From Agelas oroides (taxonomy: Eukaryota; Porifera; Demospongiae; Agelasida; Agelasidae): a stretch of DNA of 64,000 bases. This document shows, piece after piece, positions 1-10,427 of this stretch (the stretch's first letter is position 1; the number at the start of each line of letters is the position of its first letter). The stretch spans positions 6,325,754 to 6,389,753 of the forward strand of contig OX422191.1 of NCBI GenBank assembly GCA_949130485.1. Reading direction: 5' to 3'. The translations under genes and the position numbers were made by a program. Under the pieces are notes generated by a model. It ran no database searches and was not told the origin of the DNA. It was given only the letters and a program-made list of their open reading frames with translations.

Positions 1-2628
1 TAGTGCCACATTTGCCAACTAAGCTATGGCTATGTCAGAGATACTGTATTTTGACATCACAAGGGCTGTATCTGAGGCACATACAGATCCAGTACAGTCT
101 AGATACAGTACCTCTGATGTCAAAGTAGATGTGAAAATAGGCATCTTATTCATTCGTAAATGTACACATCTGGGTACCTCTACAAGAACCAGCAGAAGTT
201 ACTTCACTACTCAGAACGGGTTTGTTTTGAACATGCCATAAATTAGTCATTGTACTTCTCACTTTGGCAGCATCTCAGATACGGCCCTTGTGACGTAACA
301 AAGGTCTTGGTCTGTTTTCTCCTACATAGCCTGCTGTATCAGCCCCAACAAAGAGCTGTATTGATGCTGCCTTGCAAACATTCTGGCTTATAGCCCTTGA
401 ACAGAGGAAGGTCTTTGAGGTCCTCCATGTGTCTACCTTCTGTCCACCTGATTCTCCTGATTCTCCTGGTGTCATTCATGGGACAAGATCTTCTAGGCCT
501 TCTTCCTCATTGACCAAACATACTGAAAGCAATCTAATACCAGAGGCAGTGAAGACCTTGGAATGAGGGTACACAGATCTCACTCACAGTGCACACACAG
601 TGTATTTACTATGGCAATAACAATCAATGCACCCAACATTTAGTGACTCAACGTAGTACTGTTGATTTCAGCTCTCTTTGAACGCTGAAGTAGCCTCGTA
701 CCCAGGCTCCTCCTCTGCAGAAAAACGGAGGAGCTTGGGTACAAGGCTACGCTGAAGTGGTACACAGTGTGCATTTCATTGACTTCATAAGTGGATCAGA
801 CAGGTTTGTGGCTGATAAGTCTTGTAGTTGATTCAATTATCACCACTTAGGTGGTATTGAAGTATGATGTCAACAGTAAATAATTGCAGTCTTGATCAGT
901 CATGTTATGCGTCTTTGCTGCCCAAGAGAGAACACACAGGCACTTTAGATTTGTCACGTATATTTAATCTAACATGCTGTATGGATGGTGGTGACTGTTA
1001 TAGTCTACTTCCTCCTACATAGCTCTTGAGTATATCCCACCTCAATACTAACTATTTAACATCATACAGATACCATGCTTACTTGTTATCTTCCCTTGAT
1101 GTACTGCATACTCTCCGAATCATGTATAATAGTACCGGTGTCAAGTGAATTTTTATATTTACGTGAATATAGGCATTCGGGTGCCCATTTTCACAGTAAA
1201 TATAGGCATCCTGCTGTGAAAATAGGCACCCCATGCAAACAGTGAAATTTTGCCTGTTTTAACAATGAGTATAGACATCCCTATGTAAAAGTAGGTATCC
1301 CATGCAAACATTGGAATTTTGTTTGTGAAATTACTATATATGTGAAAATAGGCATCTTATTCATTCGTAAATATACACATCTGGGTACCTCTACTTAGTC
1401 TTTGAAGACTGCCACTGCCACTGGAGGCATCTGGGTGGCCAATACAAGGCTAAAACCACCCTGCAGGTATCATACTTAGTTTCAGTCGTTTTCCATGAAA
1501 TTGGTTGAATTGCGTAATTACAATTTATTACTTATTCAGACATATTCAAGCAGCCCATTTGGTTTACATGAAAATAGGCTTACTAGCTAAGTATATCCAC
1601 TACACAAACCATGCTACAATATGACTTCAAGACATCCAGGAATACACAAAATAATTGTCAAAAATGAAGTTAGCTGCAGCATAGGTAGTAGAGTCTACTA
1701 TCTATGACTACAGGTTGAACAATACCAAGTGTCAGGTACATTAGAGTCAGAAGATAGATTGATTCACTTCCTTGCTCTGTAAGCTCATCCAAGCTTCACT
1801 ACTAGTCTTGGAGCTGTTGCAGCCGCTTTGTACTGCTGATAGTGCAAGTAGTTGTAAATGGCAGCTATGAATGAGAATCTCCTAGCTATCACCACCTTGC
1901 TCGTCAGAGTGCGGCTCTTCACTCTTCAATTTCTCGCATGAACCTCAGTCCATCTTTCCACATGTATGATCTTTGCTACCTGAATTTGCCACTTTACGTC
2001 CTGCATGCCCCATTTGTGCGTGATGCAATATTTCCACATTGCATGTTGGTTCATGTAGCTAACCACTGTTGCTCAAGAGACAAGACTAGCAGGACAGAAA
2101 GGCTGAACAGTGGGAACCAACATAACTGAAAACGGTTAGGAAAGGGAGGCACGACTAGCAAGACGGAGACTGATTATTAACGTGCTGCGTGACACTGCCA
2201 CCAACGGGGACAGTGCTCAGTGTTAAAAGACAGAGCGATTAGCTTGTGAGGACCTGAACCAGAGGGGTCTGCGTGACTCGACCCTCGTGAGCAACAGCTA
2301 CAGAAGAGCTTCTAAAACCTCATACCACAACTCCAGTAATTGTGCTCTGGAAAAGGGCTGACAATCCACCCTGACTCCATACCCCATAGCTGAGATAACC
2401 CTGATTCCAAAGCTGTATGCTCAGCAAATATCCATGCACTATAGACCGTGACTTGAGGAGACAGTGCCAAGATCTTAATAAGTTGGAGACACAGGAAACC
2501 AATAGAATATCCTTGTTTGCTGAACTCTCATCCTTAACTTGCAACTCTTCAAGCTGCCTCCAAATCCTTTGAGACCTTGTTGCCTGCAGCAGTAGCTACC
2601 ATTTCACAGTAATGACGCAGAGTGTGCA
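1..2628. other. non-coding stretch with short dispersed repeats
   Basis: I see no supportable gene here; the open frames are short and overlap on both strands. A 53-base segment occurs twice with one mismatch by eye (131-183 and 1342-1394). Around 1150-1400 the motif gtgaaaataggca recurs in several degenerate forms, so this is a decayed tandem or dispersed repeat. A small foldback element at 691-749 is listed separately. Confidence 0.6.
691..749. mobile_element. 59-bp foldback MITE with 8-bp target duplication
   Basis: The ends are inverted copies (TAGCCTCGTACCCAGGCTCC at the left, its near-complement at the right) around a spacer of about 13 bases. The element is flanked by the direct repeat CGCTGAAG (683-690 and 750-757). 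Related ends occur at 3225-3361 and as single ends near 9670, 10433 and 33943, so this is a family. An 8-bp target duplication would fit hAT or Mutator-like transposases; I cannot choose. Confidence 0.75.
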
Positions 2629-3047
2629 CACTGTAAAAAATTGGAGGTTAATTTAACCCAAAAAAGGTCATCTCAGTTGCAGTCTGGATTCATCATTCAG
2701 TTTAAAATGGGTTACCTCAGTTGCAGGATCTATACCACCTCCCACTTTTACCACAGTGTAGGGTTACAGTGTTTGTGTACTCAAAGTTCCAATATGGCAT
2801 GAATACTTGCATAAAAGCACATAAATACTGCCCAAAGGTTAGCCAATAGTGCATGAATATTTTTCAGAGTCAATCCAATAATACATGAATATAGTCAGAG
2901 TTCCATCCCCTTTTGGCACAAACATGCAATAACAAATTGAATTTCATTTGCAACCCAATTCATTGTTTGCTAGAAACCTGCACTGGACATGGGGTGTAAC
3001 CCTAAACCCTGGCAAAAGTAGGTGAGCCACTGCCTGGACCTAGATGA
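2629..3047. mobile_element. CACTGTAAAAA-type MITE, right end missing
   Basis: It starts with CACTGTAAAAAATTGGAGG. Its body matches 40130-40495, which has the matching right end (...TTTTTTACAGTG) but no left end. The two copies are collinear from the TTAA near 2702 to about 3047, where this copy stops matching. The family shares its ends with elements at 34048, 41683 and 45033. No coding capacity is seen, so it is non-autonomous. Confidence 0.7.
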
Positions 3048-3224
3048 ATCCAGAATGAACCCAAGATTAGCACATACCCAAGTTATATTGCCCCACAAAC
3101 ACCGGCATACATTTGATATTCCATATAGTATCTTCCCCAGGCGTTCTCCACCTGTAGTTGAGAGGTGGGGAAGACCTGGGAATGAGACTATTGTTACGTG
3201 AGATGTATGCAAGTGGGAAAAGGT

Positions 3225-3361
3225 TAGCCTTGTTCCCAGGCCTTTCCTGGCTCCAGTTTTTGATCACTTGCAGTGTGCATACTGCAAGCGATCAAAAACG
3301 GCTGTCTATATAATCACAGCCACCAAAAACTAGAGCCGGGGAAGGCCTGGGAACGAGGCTA
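3225..3361. mobile_element. 137-bp MITE with internal palindrome and 9-bp target duplication
   Basis: The terminal inverted repeats read TAGCCTTGTTCCCAGGCC at the left and GGCCTGGGAACGAGGCTA at the right. The direct repeat ggaaaaggt flanks both sides (3216-3224 and 3362-3370). A second palindrome built around tttttgatcacttgcag sits inside (about 3257-3300). It is the same family as the 691-749 element, and a half copy lies near 33943-33990. Confidence 0.8.
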
Positions 3362-3605
3362 GGAAAAGGTAGTGCATGGAACGCTTAATGCACCATACAA
3401 ACTCCCTCATGCTTGCCCCACAATGTACTGTACTCCCCTAGTATTTGGCCATTCTGCACCTGACATGTTTTGACGTCTGACTGTATCCGACAGTGTCGTT
3501 CGCACAGTCACCTTAACTTTCCCGCCGTTTGCAGGCTGAGGGTCCGGTGTGCATACTGAATTTTCATGACACCGGTATGCAGGAATTAACCCAGTTCCGA
3601 GATAC

Positions 3606-3849
3606 GTATTTCTTGCCGGTTGGAGGCCATGCAGTGGCCGGAAGTAGGCGGGAAATAATTTCTCCGCGGAATGATAATGAATCGGGGCTAGGTGCAATCT
3701 AATTGGGTGGAGCTAATTAGCAATTTGATTGGTTGAGGTATAAATGGTTGCTTGGTTTCCATCGGTATAAAAGGAATATGCATAATAGTTGGTTACTTCT
3801 CCGGGTTTTTGTCACTAGCACAGCAATAATAAACACAACTTGAAATTTT
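3606..3849 (+). repeat. split direct repeat A1 of the DIRS/Ngaro-like element
   Basis: This 244-bp segment recurs at 8918-9161 with no difference that I can see. It carries two TATA-like stretches (gaggtataaatgg and cggtataaaagg), which would suit a promoter for the element; that role is inference. It ends just before the Gag-like region. Confidence 0.9.
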
Positions 3850-3857
3850 CGCATAGC

Positions 3858-4619
3858 ATGGCTACAGATACATCCGGCGGGTCGAGTTTCGAGGCGCGAG
3901 TGCTGGACAGTATCTCCGCGTTGTCGTCTTCGTTTGACGCGAAGCTTGCAGAGTTTAAGGAGCAGCTGATGGAGGAGCAGAAAATGGAAAATGACCGTTT
4001 GACGAAGAAGTTGAAGCTTGAGAAGAAGTTTGAGTTTCGGAGGTAAGGGAACGAGATTCAACATGTCTTCAACGAAGGTGTAAAGGCGGTAGTAGACGAA
4101 GCGGCTGCTATTCTGGATAAACATCCCGCCACCGGCTTGGAGAGGGCGAAGGAAGCACTCAAAGAAGGTATGCATCTCATTGACGAGCGTCAGAAGCTTA
4201 TCAAGATAGCTGACCGTTCTGAGAGCGGATGGCTGACAGCACAGGAATATGAAACTGACGAGATAGCGGACGACAGTGATGACGAGAAGAGGATTGCCAG
4301 AGCGGAAAGGCAAGCAGAGAGGTTGAAAAAGAAGAGAAGTCAGTCTGTTGGGAGACGTGGTCGAGGAGGTCGGTTTTTTCGTGCCCAACCGTACAGACAG
4401 CCCGATACTGCTGCCACAGCAAGAGTTTTCGACTGGCCAGTTGCCATCCAGCGGTCCAGTTTTCAACCCGCTTCAATGGGGCCTTCAAGATCGGCAAACA
4501 CGGTCGTCTGCTTCATGTGCGGACGTGCTGGACACATTCGGAGAGAATGTCCGCTACAGCGATTGGCGGGAGGGGCTGGAGCAGCCAGTGGGGGAGGAGC
4601 TGGCCCAGCTGGAAAGTGA
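3858..4619 (+). pseudogene. Gag-like region with CCHC zinc knuckle
   Basis: The region is rich in Lys/Glu heptad-like stretches at its start, consistent with a coiled coil. It ends with a CCHC zinc knuckle (CFMCGRAGHIRREC pattern) followed by a Gly/Ala tail. It precedes and overlaps the RT frame, as expected for a nucleocapsid-type protein of an LTR-kin retroelement. It is treated here as a fossil with about one break. Confidence 0.75.
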
Positions 4620-6594
4620 TGAGATAAGTGGAGTGTGGTGGGACCCTATGTTATCTATATCTGGATATACTAATCAGATGTGCGTAACAATTAGTGCTGA
4701 AGAAGAGCCTTTAGACTTTGCAGAGGATACGGTATTTAATCAGTCGTTATTCACTAGTTTTGAGCAGGATTCAGTTATTACTTCATGTGGTATGAGTGAC
4801 ACTATCAATGAAGATGTATGTGATGCTAGTAACTCAGTGCAAGGGAATCTATTCAAGTGCTACGAATTTTGGAAAGACACATTAATAGCGCCAGAGTCTG
4901 TACTGAATATTATTTCGAATGGTTATGTACTTCCGTTCAAGGATCAGCCCCCTAGAAAAGTATTCAAAAATCATAGTAATTGTGTCAGGTATGAACAGTT
5001 TATTGATGACAGTATAAAGGACTTAGTAGCAGACAGATGTGTTAAACCTGTGCAAGAAATACCTCATGTTTGTAATCCACTATCAGTAGTTTGTAGTCGT
5101 AAAGGTAAACTTCGACTTGTATTAGATCTTCGTTATGTTAATAGATATTTATGGAAGTGTAGTTTTAAGTATGAGGATTTACGTACTGTTTTATCTATGT
5201 TCAACCGTGGAGATTGTGTCATTACTTTTGATTTGAAGTCTGGTTATCATCATGTAGATATTAACGAGGAGCACTGGAGGTATTTGGGTTTCTATTGGAA
5301 AGAGCAACACTATGTATTCAAAGTGCTACCATTTGGTCTATCTACAGCTTGTTACGCATTCACAAAACTTTTACGACCCTTAGTTCGTTATTGGCGCTCT
5401 AAAGGTATCAGAGCTGTATTGTATATTGATGACGGTATTGTTGCGTTTTCAACACTGGAACTGGAAACAGGGAATCCCATAGCTCAGGTTAGAGAGGACA
5501 TTGGTAAAGCTGGCTTGACACTTAATGTGCATAAGTCATGTTTCAGTCCATCACAGCGAGGTGTTTGGCTAGGGTTTGTGCTTGACTTTGAAAGAGGGAA
5601 GATATACATTGAAGAGGAGAAGATGGTAAACTTGATTGGCAGTATTGATGGTTTACTTGCTTCTCAACAGATGGTCCATGTTCGTACTTTAGCTAGTGTT
5701 GTGGGTCAGATCATCTCCATGTCTCGGGCTATAGGATATCTAGTTAGGTTGTTTACAAGACATTTGTATGCAACAGTGTCAAGGAGGTTTACTTGGAACT
5801 CTTATGTGTTTTTGGATGTTAGAGCAAAGGCTGAGTTAGAGTTCTGGAAAGCTAATATTCACCACTTGAATGGCCACGGTATGTGGTTTGCATCCTCAGC
5901 TGTTAGAATTGCCTATTCTGATGCCAGTGGCTTGGGTTATGGAGGGTTTGCGGTGGAGCATGCAGACAAAGTAGTACATGGGCAGTGGACGTCTGAAGAG
6001 CAGTTCAAAAGCTCCACATGGAGAGAAATAGTGGCAGTTAGAAGAGTGTTAGTGGAGATTGCACCATTGTTGTCAGGTCTGTGTGTGAAGTGGTGTTCTG
6101 ATAACCAGAATGTGGTGCATATTTTGCAATCTGGAAGTAGAAAGGGTGAATTGCAGGATGAAGCCATTGCTATTTTTAGCATTTGTGCAGAACATTCCAT
6201 CCGTTTAGAACCTGCATGGGTGCCTAGGGAGGACAATGGGTATGCAGATTACGTGAGTAAACTGGCAGATGTTGATGACTGGTACTTGAACCCTAGCGTA
6301 TTTAGGTGGCTGGATGGCATTTGGGGTCCACACACAGTGGACAGGTTTGCAAACAGTGCCAATGCACAACTGCTCAGGTTTAACTCCAGGTTTTGGTCTT
6401 GGGGCACCGAGGCAGTAGATGCCTTTACATGTGATTGGAGTAATGAGAATAACTGGATATGCCCACCTCCTCTGATGATTACAAGGATACTGAGACACAT
6501 GCAGAACTGGGTACAATGGTTGTACCAGAGTGGAAGTCTGCACCATTTTGGCCAGTGCTTTGTCCGAATGGTAGTGGTTTTGCAGAGTTTGTGA
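4348..6594 (+). CDS. reverse transcriptase / RNase H of the DIRS/Ngaro-like element
   Basis: A 748-codon open frame. The reverse transcriptase core lies at about residues 210-430 and contains the catalytic YIDDG box at about residue 358, preceded by a VLDLRYVN-type motif. An RNase H domain follows, with the YSDASGLGYGG signature at about residue 523. DIRS-order elements use this RT/RNase H pair to copy their RNA and carry no DDE integrase; none is seen here. The frame overlaps the Gag-like region and is followed by the minisatellite and the tyrosine recombinase frame. Confidence 0.9.
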   Translation: MGDVVEEVGFFVPNRTDSPILLPQQEFSTGQLPSSGPVFNPLQWGLQDRQTRSSASCADVLDTFGENVRYSDWREGLEQPVGEELAQLESDEISGVWWDPMLSISGYTNQMCVTISAEEEPLDFAEDTVFNQSLFTSFEQDSVITSCGMSDTINEDVCDASNSVQGNLFKCYEFWKDTLIAPESVLNIISNGYVLPFKDQPPRKVFKNHSNCVRYEQFIDDSIKDLVADRCVKPVQEIPHVCNPLSVVCSRKGKLRLVLDLRYVNRYLWKCSFKYEDLRTVLSMFNRGDCVITFDLKSGYHHVDINEEHWRYLGFYWKEQHYVFKVLPFGLSTACYAFTKLLRPLVRYWRSKGIRAVLYIDDGIVAFSTLELETGNPIAQVREDIGKAGLTLNVHKSCFSPSQRGVWLGFVLDFERGKIYIEEEKMVNLIGSIDGLLASQQMVHVRTLASVVGQIISMSRAIGYLVRLFTRHLYATVSRRFTWNSYVFLDVRAKAELEFWKANIHHLNGHGMWFASSAVRIAYSDASGLGYGGFAVEHADKVVHGQWTSEEQFKSSTWREIVAVRRVLVEIAPLLSGLCVKWCSDNQNVVHILQSGSRKGELQDEAIAIFSICAEHSIRLEPAWVPREDNGYADYVSKLADVDDWYLNPSVFRWLDGIWGPHTVDRFANSANAQLLRFNSRFWSWGTEAVDAFTCDWSNENNWICPPPLMITRILRHMQNWVQWLYQSGSLHHFGQCFVRMVVVLQSL

Positions 6595-6916
6595 TAGACT
6601 GCTTGACACTCCCTAACAAGCCTGATTTGTTTCTGCCTGGTGTGCAGCGTCATTCAGCCTTTGGAAGAGGAGCTCTTGCCTTTCCAGTGCTCGCCGTCAG
6701 ATTATCATTTCAGTAATTTTGTATCATGTATTGTGGTGTTGTATGCTATGTTGACTTGACTATGATTAATCTCTGTTATGATGAATGGTGCATGGTCAGC
6801 ACTTGTGGGTATATTCTACATTGCCTTGTGTCGTTGGGTTCACTACCTGTAGTTAATTTTATGAGTATGATGTATTGGTAGCAGTATATACTGTGGTGTT
6901 TGATTATTATGGTGGT

Positions 6917-7560
6917 GTGCATTCAGTGTGTATTGGTGGTGAACCCACCATGTAGATGCAGTGTGCATCAGTGTTGGTGGTGGACCCACCTTGTAGATGC
7001 AGTGTGCATCAGTATTGGTGGTGGACCCACCTTGTAGATGCAGTGTGCATTCAGTGTTGGTGGTGGACCCACCTTGTAGATGCAGTGTGCATCAGTGTTG
7101 GTGGTGGACCCACCTTGTAGATGCAGTGTGCATCAGTGTTGGTGGTGGACCCACCTTGTAGATGCAGTGTGCATCAGTATTGGTGGTGGACCCACCTTGT
7201 AGATGCAGTGTGCATTCAGTGTTGGTGGTGGACCCACCTTGTAGATGCAGTGTGCATCAGTGTTGGTGGTGGACCCACCTTGTAGATGCAGTGTGCATTC
7301 AGTGTTGGTGGTGGACCCACCTTGTAGATGCAGTGTGCATTCAGTGCTGGTGGTGGACCCACCATGTAGATGCAGTGTGCATTCAGGGTTGGTGGTGGAC
7401 CCACGGTGTAGATGCAGCGTAAATTCAGTCCTGGTGTTAGCCCCATTGTATAGTTGCAGTGTGCATTCACGACTGGTGGTAGACCCATGCACTGTGCAAA
7501 ATGCTAATATTGTCAGTATTGGTGGTGGAACCACCGTGTGGATGCAGTGTGCATTCAGGA
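6917..7560. repeat. 41-42 bp minisatellite inside the retroelement
   Basis: The unit is about 41-42 bases and centres on ggtggtggacccacc, whose arms GGTGG/CCACC can pair. About 12 good copies run to near 7430 and are followed by degenerate copies. Units alternate between gtgcatcagt and gtgcattcagt forms. Open frames crossing it are by-products of the repeat. It lies exactly between the RT/RNase H and recombinase frames. Confidence 0.9.
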
Positions 7561-7597
7561 TTTGAAGTTGTTCAGACAGTTAAAGTGGGGTTAGAAA

Positions 7598-8764
7598 TTG
7601 GATCTAGCTATATATTCAAGTGACTTGAGCCTTCAAATTGCTTTGGTAGTGCATGTAAATTATCCTGGTACTAGTTATTCAGTGCATGGGATGGTAAACC
7701 ATGCTACAGTTGTTAGTTACTATACTCAATTGCTTGTTTGCATGCAGTTTTTATTGTCTTACTTAGATGTATTGAAAGCAGGTATTTGGAAGGATATGCA
7801 GACGGTGGAGGCCCCACATTTGCAGGAGTTGGCAAAGGATTTGCCAGAAATGGTGATGTCTTCTAAAGCTACCTCCACAACAGCTAAGTATGTGAGGGCT
7901 TTCAATCGTTGGAAAAGGTGGGCCAGTCAATTTCCAGAAGTACAAGCCTTCCCTGCGTCACCATTATACATTAGTCTGTATCTAAATGAGTTGAAGAAAG
8001 AGTCAGGATCAAAAAGTTCCATTGAAACTGCAGTGTATGGTTTGAATTGGGCACATGAGATGGCAGGCCTGCACAGCCCTACGAAACATCCATTGGTGCA
8101 TGCAGCACTAGAAGGTGCTCGTAGACAGCTGGGCAAGCCTACAGTCAAGAAAGAGCCGGTCACTCCAGAGATGCTCCAGAATTTGGTTGAGAAGTTTGGT
8201 GGAAAGAATGCCTCCCTTGCTGACTTACGTGGGTTGGCTATATGCATTCTGGGGTATGCTGGATTCTTACGATATGATGAGATTGCTGGTTTGCGATTCT
8301 GTGATGTTAAGATTCTAGAGGATCATCTAGACCTGTTTATTGCATCCAGCAAGACAGACAAATTGAGGAATGGGGATTCAGTGCTCATTGCTCAGTCAGG
8401 GAACTCGACTTGTCCAGTTGGAATACTTCAGAGATATATCAGTGCTACTAAAGAGACTTCATTATCCAATAACTATTTATTTAGACCCATTAATGCAAAG
8501 AAGCAAGCCTTACGTGAAGGGAAAATGTCATATACTAGGATTAGGGAAGTTGTCATTGGATTGTTTAAGGATGTGGTTACAGATGTTTCTGTGTTTGGAG
8601 TGCATAGTCTTCGTTCAGGTGGTACCACAGCAGCTGCAAATGCAGGAGTGCCAGATCGACACTTTAAGCGTCATGGACGCTGGAGATCTGAGACTGCCAA
8701 GGATGGTTATGTTAAGGACTCATTGAGTAGTAGGTTACAGGTTTCACGTAATATTGGTTTATAA
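7598..8764 (+). CDS. tyrosine recombinase of the DIRS/Ngaro-like element
   Basis: A 388-codon frame; the conserved protein probably begins at an internal Met. It shows the tyrosine recombinase fold signatures: an Arg in GFLRYDE (about residue 224), the HSLRSGG box (His about 336, Arg about 339), HGRW (about 359) and a Tyr at about 371. In DIRS-order elements this enzyme inserts a circular DNA copy by site-specific strand exchange, which replaces the usual integrase. It is followed by repeats B1 and A2. Confidence 0.9.
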   Translation: MDLAIYSSDLSLQIALVVHVNYPGTSYSVHGMVNHATVVSYYTQLLVCMQFLLSYLDVLKAGIWKDMQTVEAPHLQELAKDLPEMVMSSKATSTTAKYVRAFNRWKRWASQFPEVQAFPASPLYISLYLNELKKESGSKSSIETAVYGLNWAHEMAGLHSPTKHPLVHAALEGARRQLGKPTVKKEPVTPEMLQNLVEKFGGKNASLADLRGLAICILGYAGFLRYDEIAGLRFCDVKILEDHLDLFIASSKTDKLRNGDSVLIAQSGNSTCPVGILQRYISATKETSLSNNYLFRPINAKKQALREGKMSYTRIREVVIGLFKDVVTDVSVFGVHSLRSGGTTAAANAGVPDRHFKRHGRWRSETAKDGYVKDSLSSRLQVSRNIGL

Positions 8765-8813
8765 GTAAGGTTTTGTATGACCTGTACTGATTATTAATAT
8801 CCCCTCTCTCTGA

Positions 8814-8916
8814 TATTCTCCGATGTTGTGCTGGCGACAGCCGGTAGCAAGCAATAATTATTGTTGTGATTAGTGTTATGGGGATTGGGTATAGTGGTGG
8901 GTAATGAGCGGAGAAA
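8814..8916 (+). repeat. split direct repeat B1
   Basis: This 103-bp segment recurs at 10325-10427 (B2) with no difference I can see. It abuts A2 (8918-9161), giving the internal B1A2 junction expected for Ngaro-like elements. Confidence 0.88.
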
Positions 8917-8917
8917 T

Positions 8918-9161
8918 GTATTTCTTGCCGGTTGGAGGCCATGCAGTGGCCGGAAGTAGGCGGGAAATAATTTCTCCGCGGAATGATAATGAATCGGGGC
9001 TAGGTGCAATCTAATTGGGTGGAGCTAATTAGCAATTTGATTGGTTGAGGTATAAATGGTTGCTTGGTTTCCATCGGTATAAAAGGAATATGCATAATAG
9101 TTGGTTACTTCTCCGGGTTTTTGTCACTAGCACAGCAATAATAAACACAACTTGAAATTTT
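8918..9161 (+). repeat. split direct repeat A2
   Basis: This is the second copy of the 244-bp repeat at 3606-3849. It follows B1 directly. Sequence from 9162 onwards has no counterpart after A1, where the Gag-like region begins. Confidence 0.9.
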
Positions 9162-9450
9162 TTGAGTCATAGCTGATGCCAATGTCTTGTCTCTCCATAT
9201 ATGTATGTCATCATGGACGTATGGATGTGAGCTGTACACTGAAGATCATTTAGCTTGAACTGACATTTCATCTCGTATACAGTATTTGTAGTGCAGTATG
9301 TTGCCGATTTTAATTTGGGTTTTTCCCTCTGTGGTCTTTTTATCCCACTGGGTTTTTGTCCACAGAGGTTTTTCCCTGATCCTTGTAGGGCCAGCAGGGA
9401 TCTAAATTTTTGTCTAGAGTTTTGGCCCTCGGCGACTGGTTTGTAATTAA

Positions 9451-10265
9451 CCCTCGGCGCGCATGCGCAGCGAGGGTTACAGTACTTCGTTTGTCTGTCT
9501 GTCTGTCTGTTACAACTAGCTTGGCTCACCTGGCGGCTAAATCTCTGAAGTTTGGACGCAGATAGGCTTCAAACCGAACGAGAATGTGTTTAAATTTCGC
9601 GATTTCGCCAAGAACGTTTCGTTCAAGAGTTATGCTGCGATTCGTTTGCCACGGCGAGCGCTAGTTGTAGCCTCGTTCCCAGGCTCCCCCGGAACGCGAA
9701 TATGTATCGTATTTTTACGTAAGCATGACGTAATCAAAATAGGACTAAAACAGAAAGGCAACGTTTTGCGCGTTGTTCAACCAACTATACGTTCAACGCT
9801 CGGTGTGTATGATATTCAACCCCCGATAACTAGATACATGTAATAAGTTGGCCGCTACCTTCGCTCTTTTTCCTGTTCTGAGTCTCGGGTACGCCCACGC
9901 GCAATTAAGGTCGTTCATGCATGCTCAATACTGCTACAATATGTATGTACATGCATGCTCAATACTGCTACAATATGTATGTACAGGCATGGTCAATACT
10001 GCTACAATATGTATGTAAGGCATGGTACATATCCAGGATTACCAGGGAGTATCCCACAGATTCCCTACTCACTACACATGCTCACTACATTAGGGAGGGG
10101 GTTGTTGGGGGAAGGTAAAGGGCTAGTAGGACAACTTGGGACACTGTTATCCTGTACGACTTTGTGTAGTCTCAGCTAGCTATCTAGTGTACCATCATAC
10201 CGCATGAATTCCTTCGCCTACTTAGCTATGTCCTGTGACTCTGCATTAATATTATGCGCCGAGGG
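9451..10265. mobile_element. 815-bp piggyBac-type MITE flanked by TTAA
   Basis: The ends are CCCTCGGCGC and GCGCCGAGGG, each flanked by TTAA (9447-9450 and 10266-10269), the hallmark of piggyBac insertion. Just inside the left end is a small palindrome (CCCTCG...CGAGGG). It contains a 34-bp tandem triplet at about 9920-10018 (catgctcaatactgctacaa...). No transposase frame is seen. It lies between repeats A2 and B2 of the DIRS-like element and so inserted after it. Confidence 0.88.
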
Positions 10266-10324
10266 TTAAGCACTTCAGTGCTATTCATTTCTTTTGTTAG
10301 TTTGTGGTTGTACCTGTTGTGTGC

Positions 10325-10427
10325 TATTCTCCGATGTTGTGCTGGCGACAGCCGGTAGCAAGCAATAATTATTGTTGTGATTAGTGTTATGGGGATTGGG
10401 TATAGTGGTGGGTAATGAGCGGAGAAA
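10325..10427 (+). repeat. split direct repeat B2, right end of the retroelement
   Basis: A 103-bp copy of B1 (8814-8916). Downstream sequence (gcctctttctccgggcctgg...) resembles one end of the TAGCCTCGTTCCCAGG MITE family rather than the retroelement. Confidence 0.88.

Larger units (their letters stand above)
3606..10427 (+). mobile_element. DIRS/Ngaro-like tyrosine-recombinase retroelement
   Basis: This is a virus-like retroelement relic of the DIRS order. Its parts in order are: terminal repeat A1 (3606-3849), Gag-like region (about 3858-4619), RT/RNase H frame (4348-6594), minisatellite (6917-7560), tyrosine recombinase frame (7598-8764), repeat B1 (8814-8916), repeat A2 (8918-9161), about 344 bp of unassigned sequence holding a piggyBac-type MITE (9451-10265), and repeat B2 (10325-10427). 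A1 with A2, and B1 with B2, look identical by eye, so the insertion is young. The A1...B1A2...B2 order is the split direct repeat layout known for Ngaro and PAT elements. It looks nearly whole, with about one break in the Gag-like region. Confidence 0.88.

Noticed and set aside
4201-4497. Minus-strand frames over the retroelement (also 3717-4466, 5937-6236, 6205-6653)
   Set aside because: They are shadows of the Gag-like and RT/RNase H frames.
7133-7565. Repetitive open frames of 86-133 codons on both strands
   Set aside because: They are products of the 41-42 bp minisatellite; several frames are open at once on both strands.
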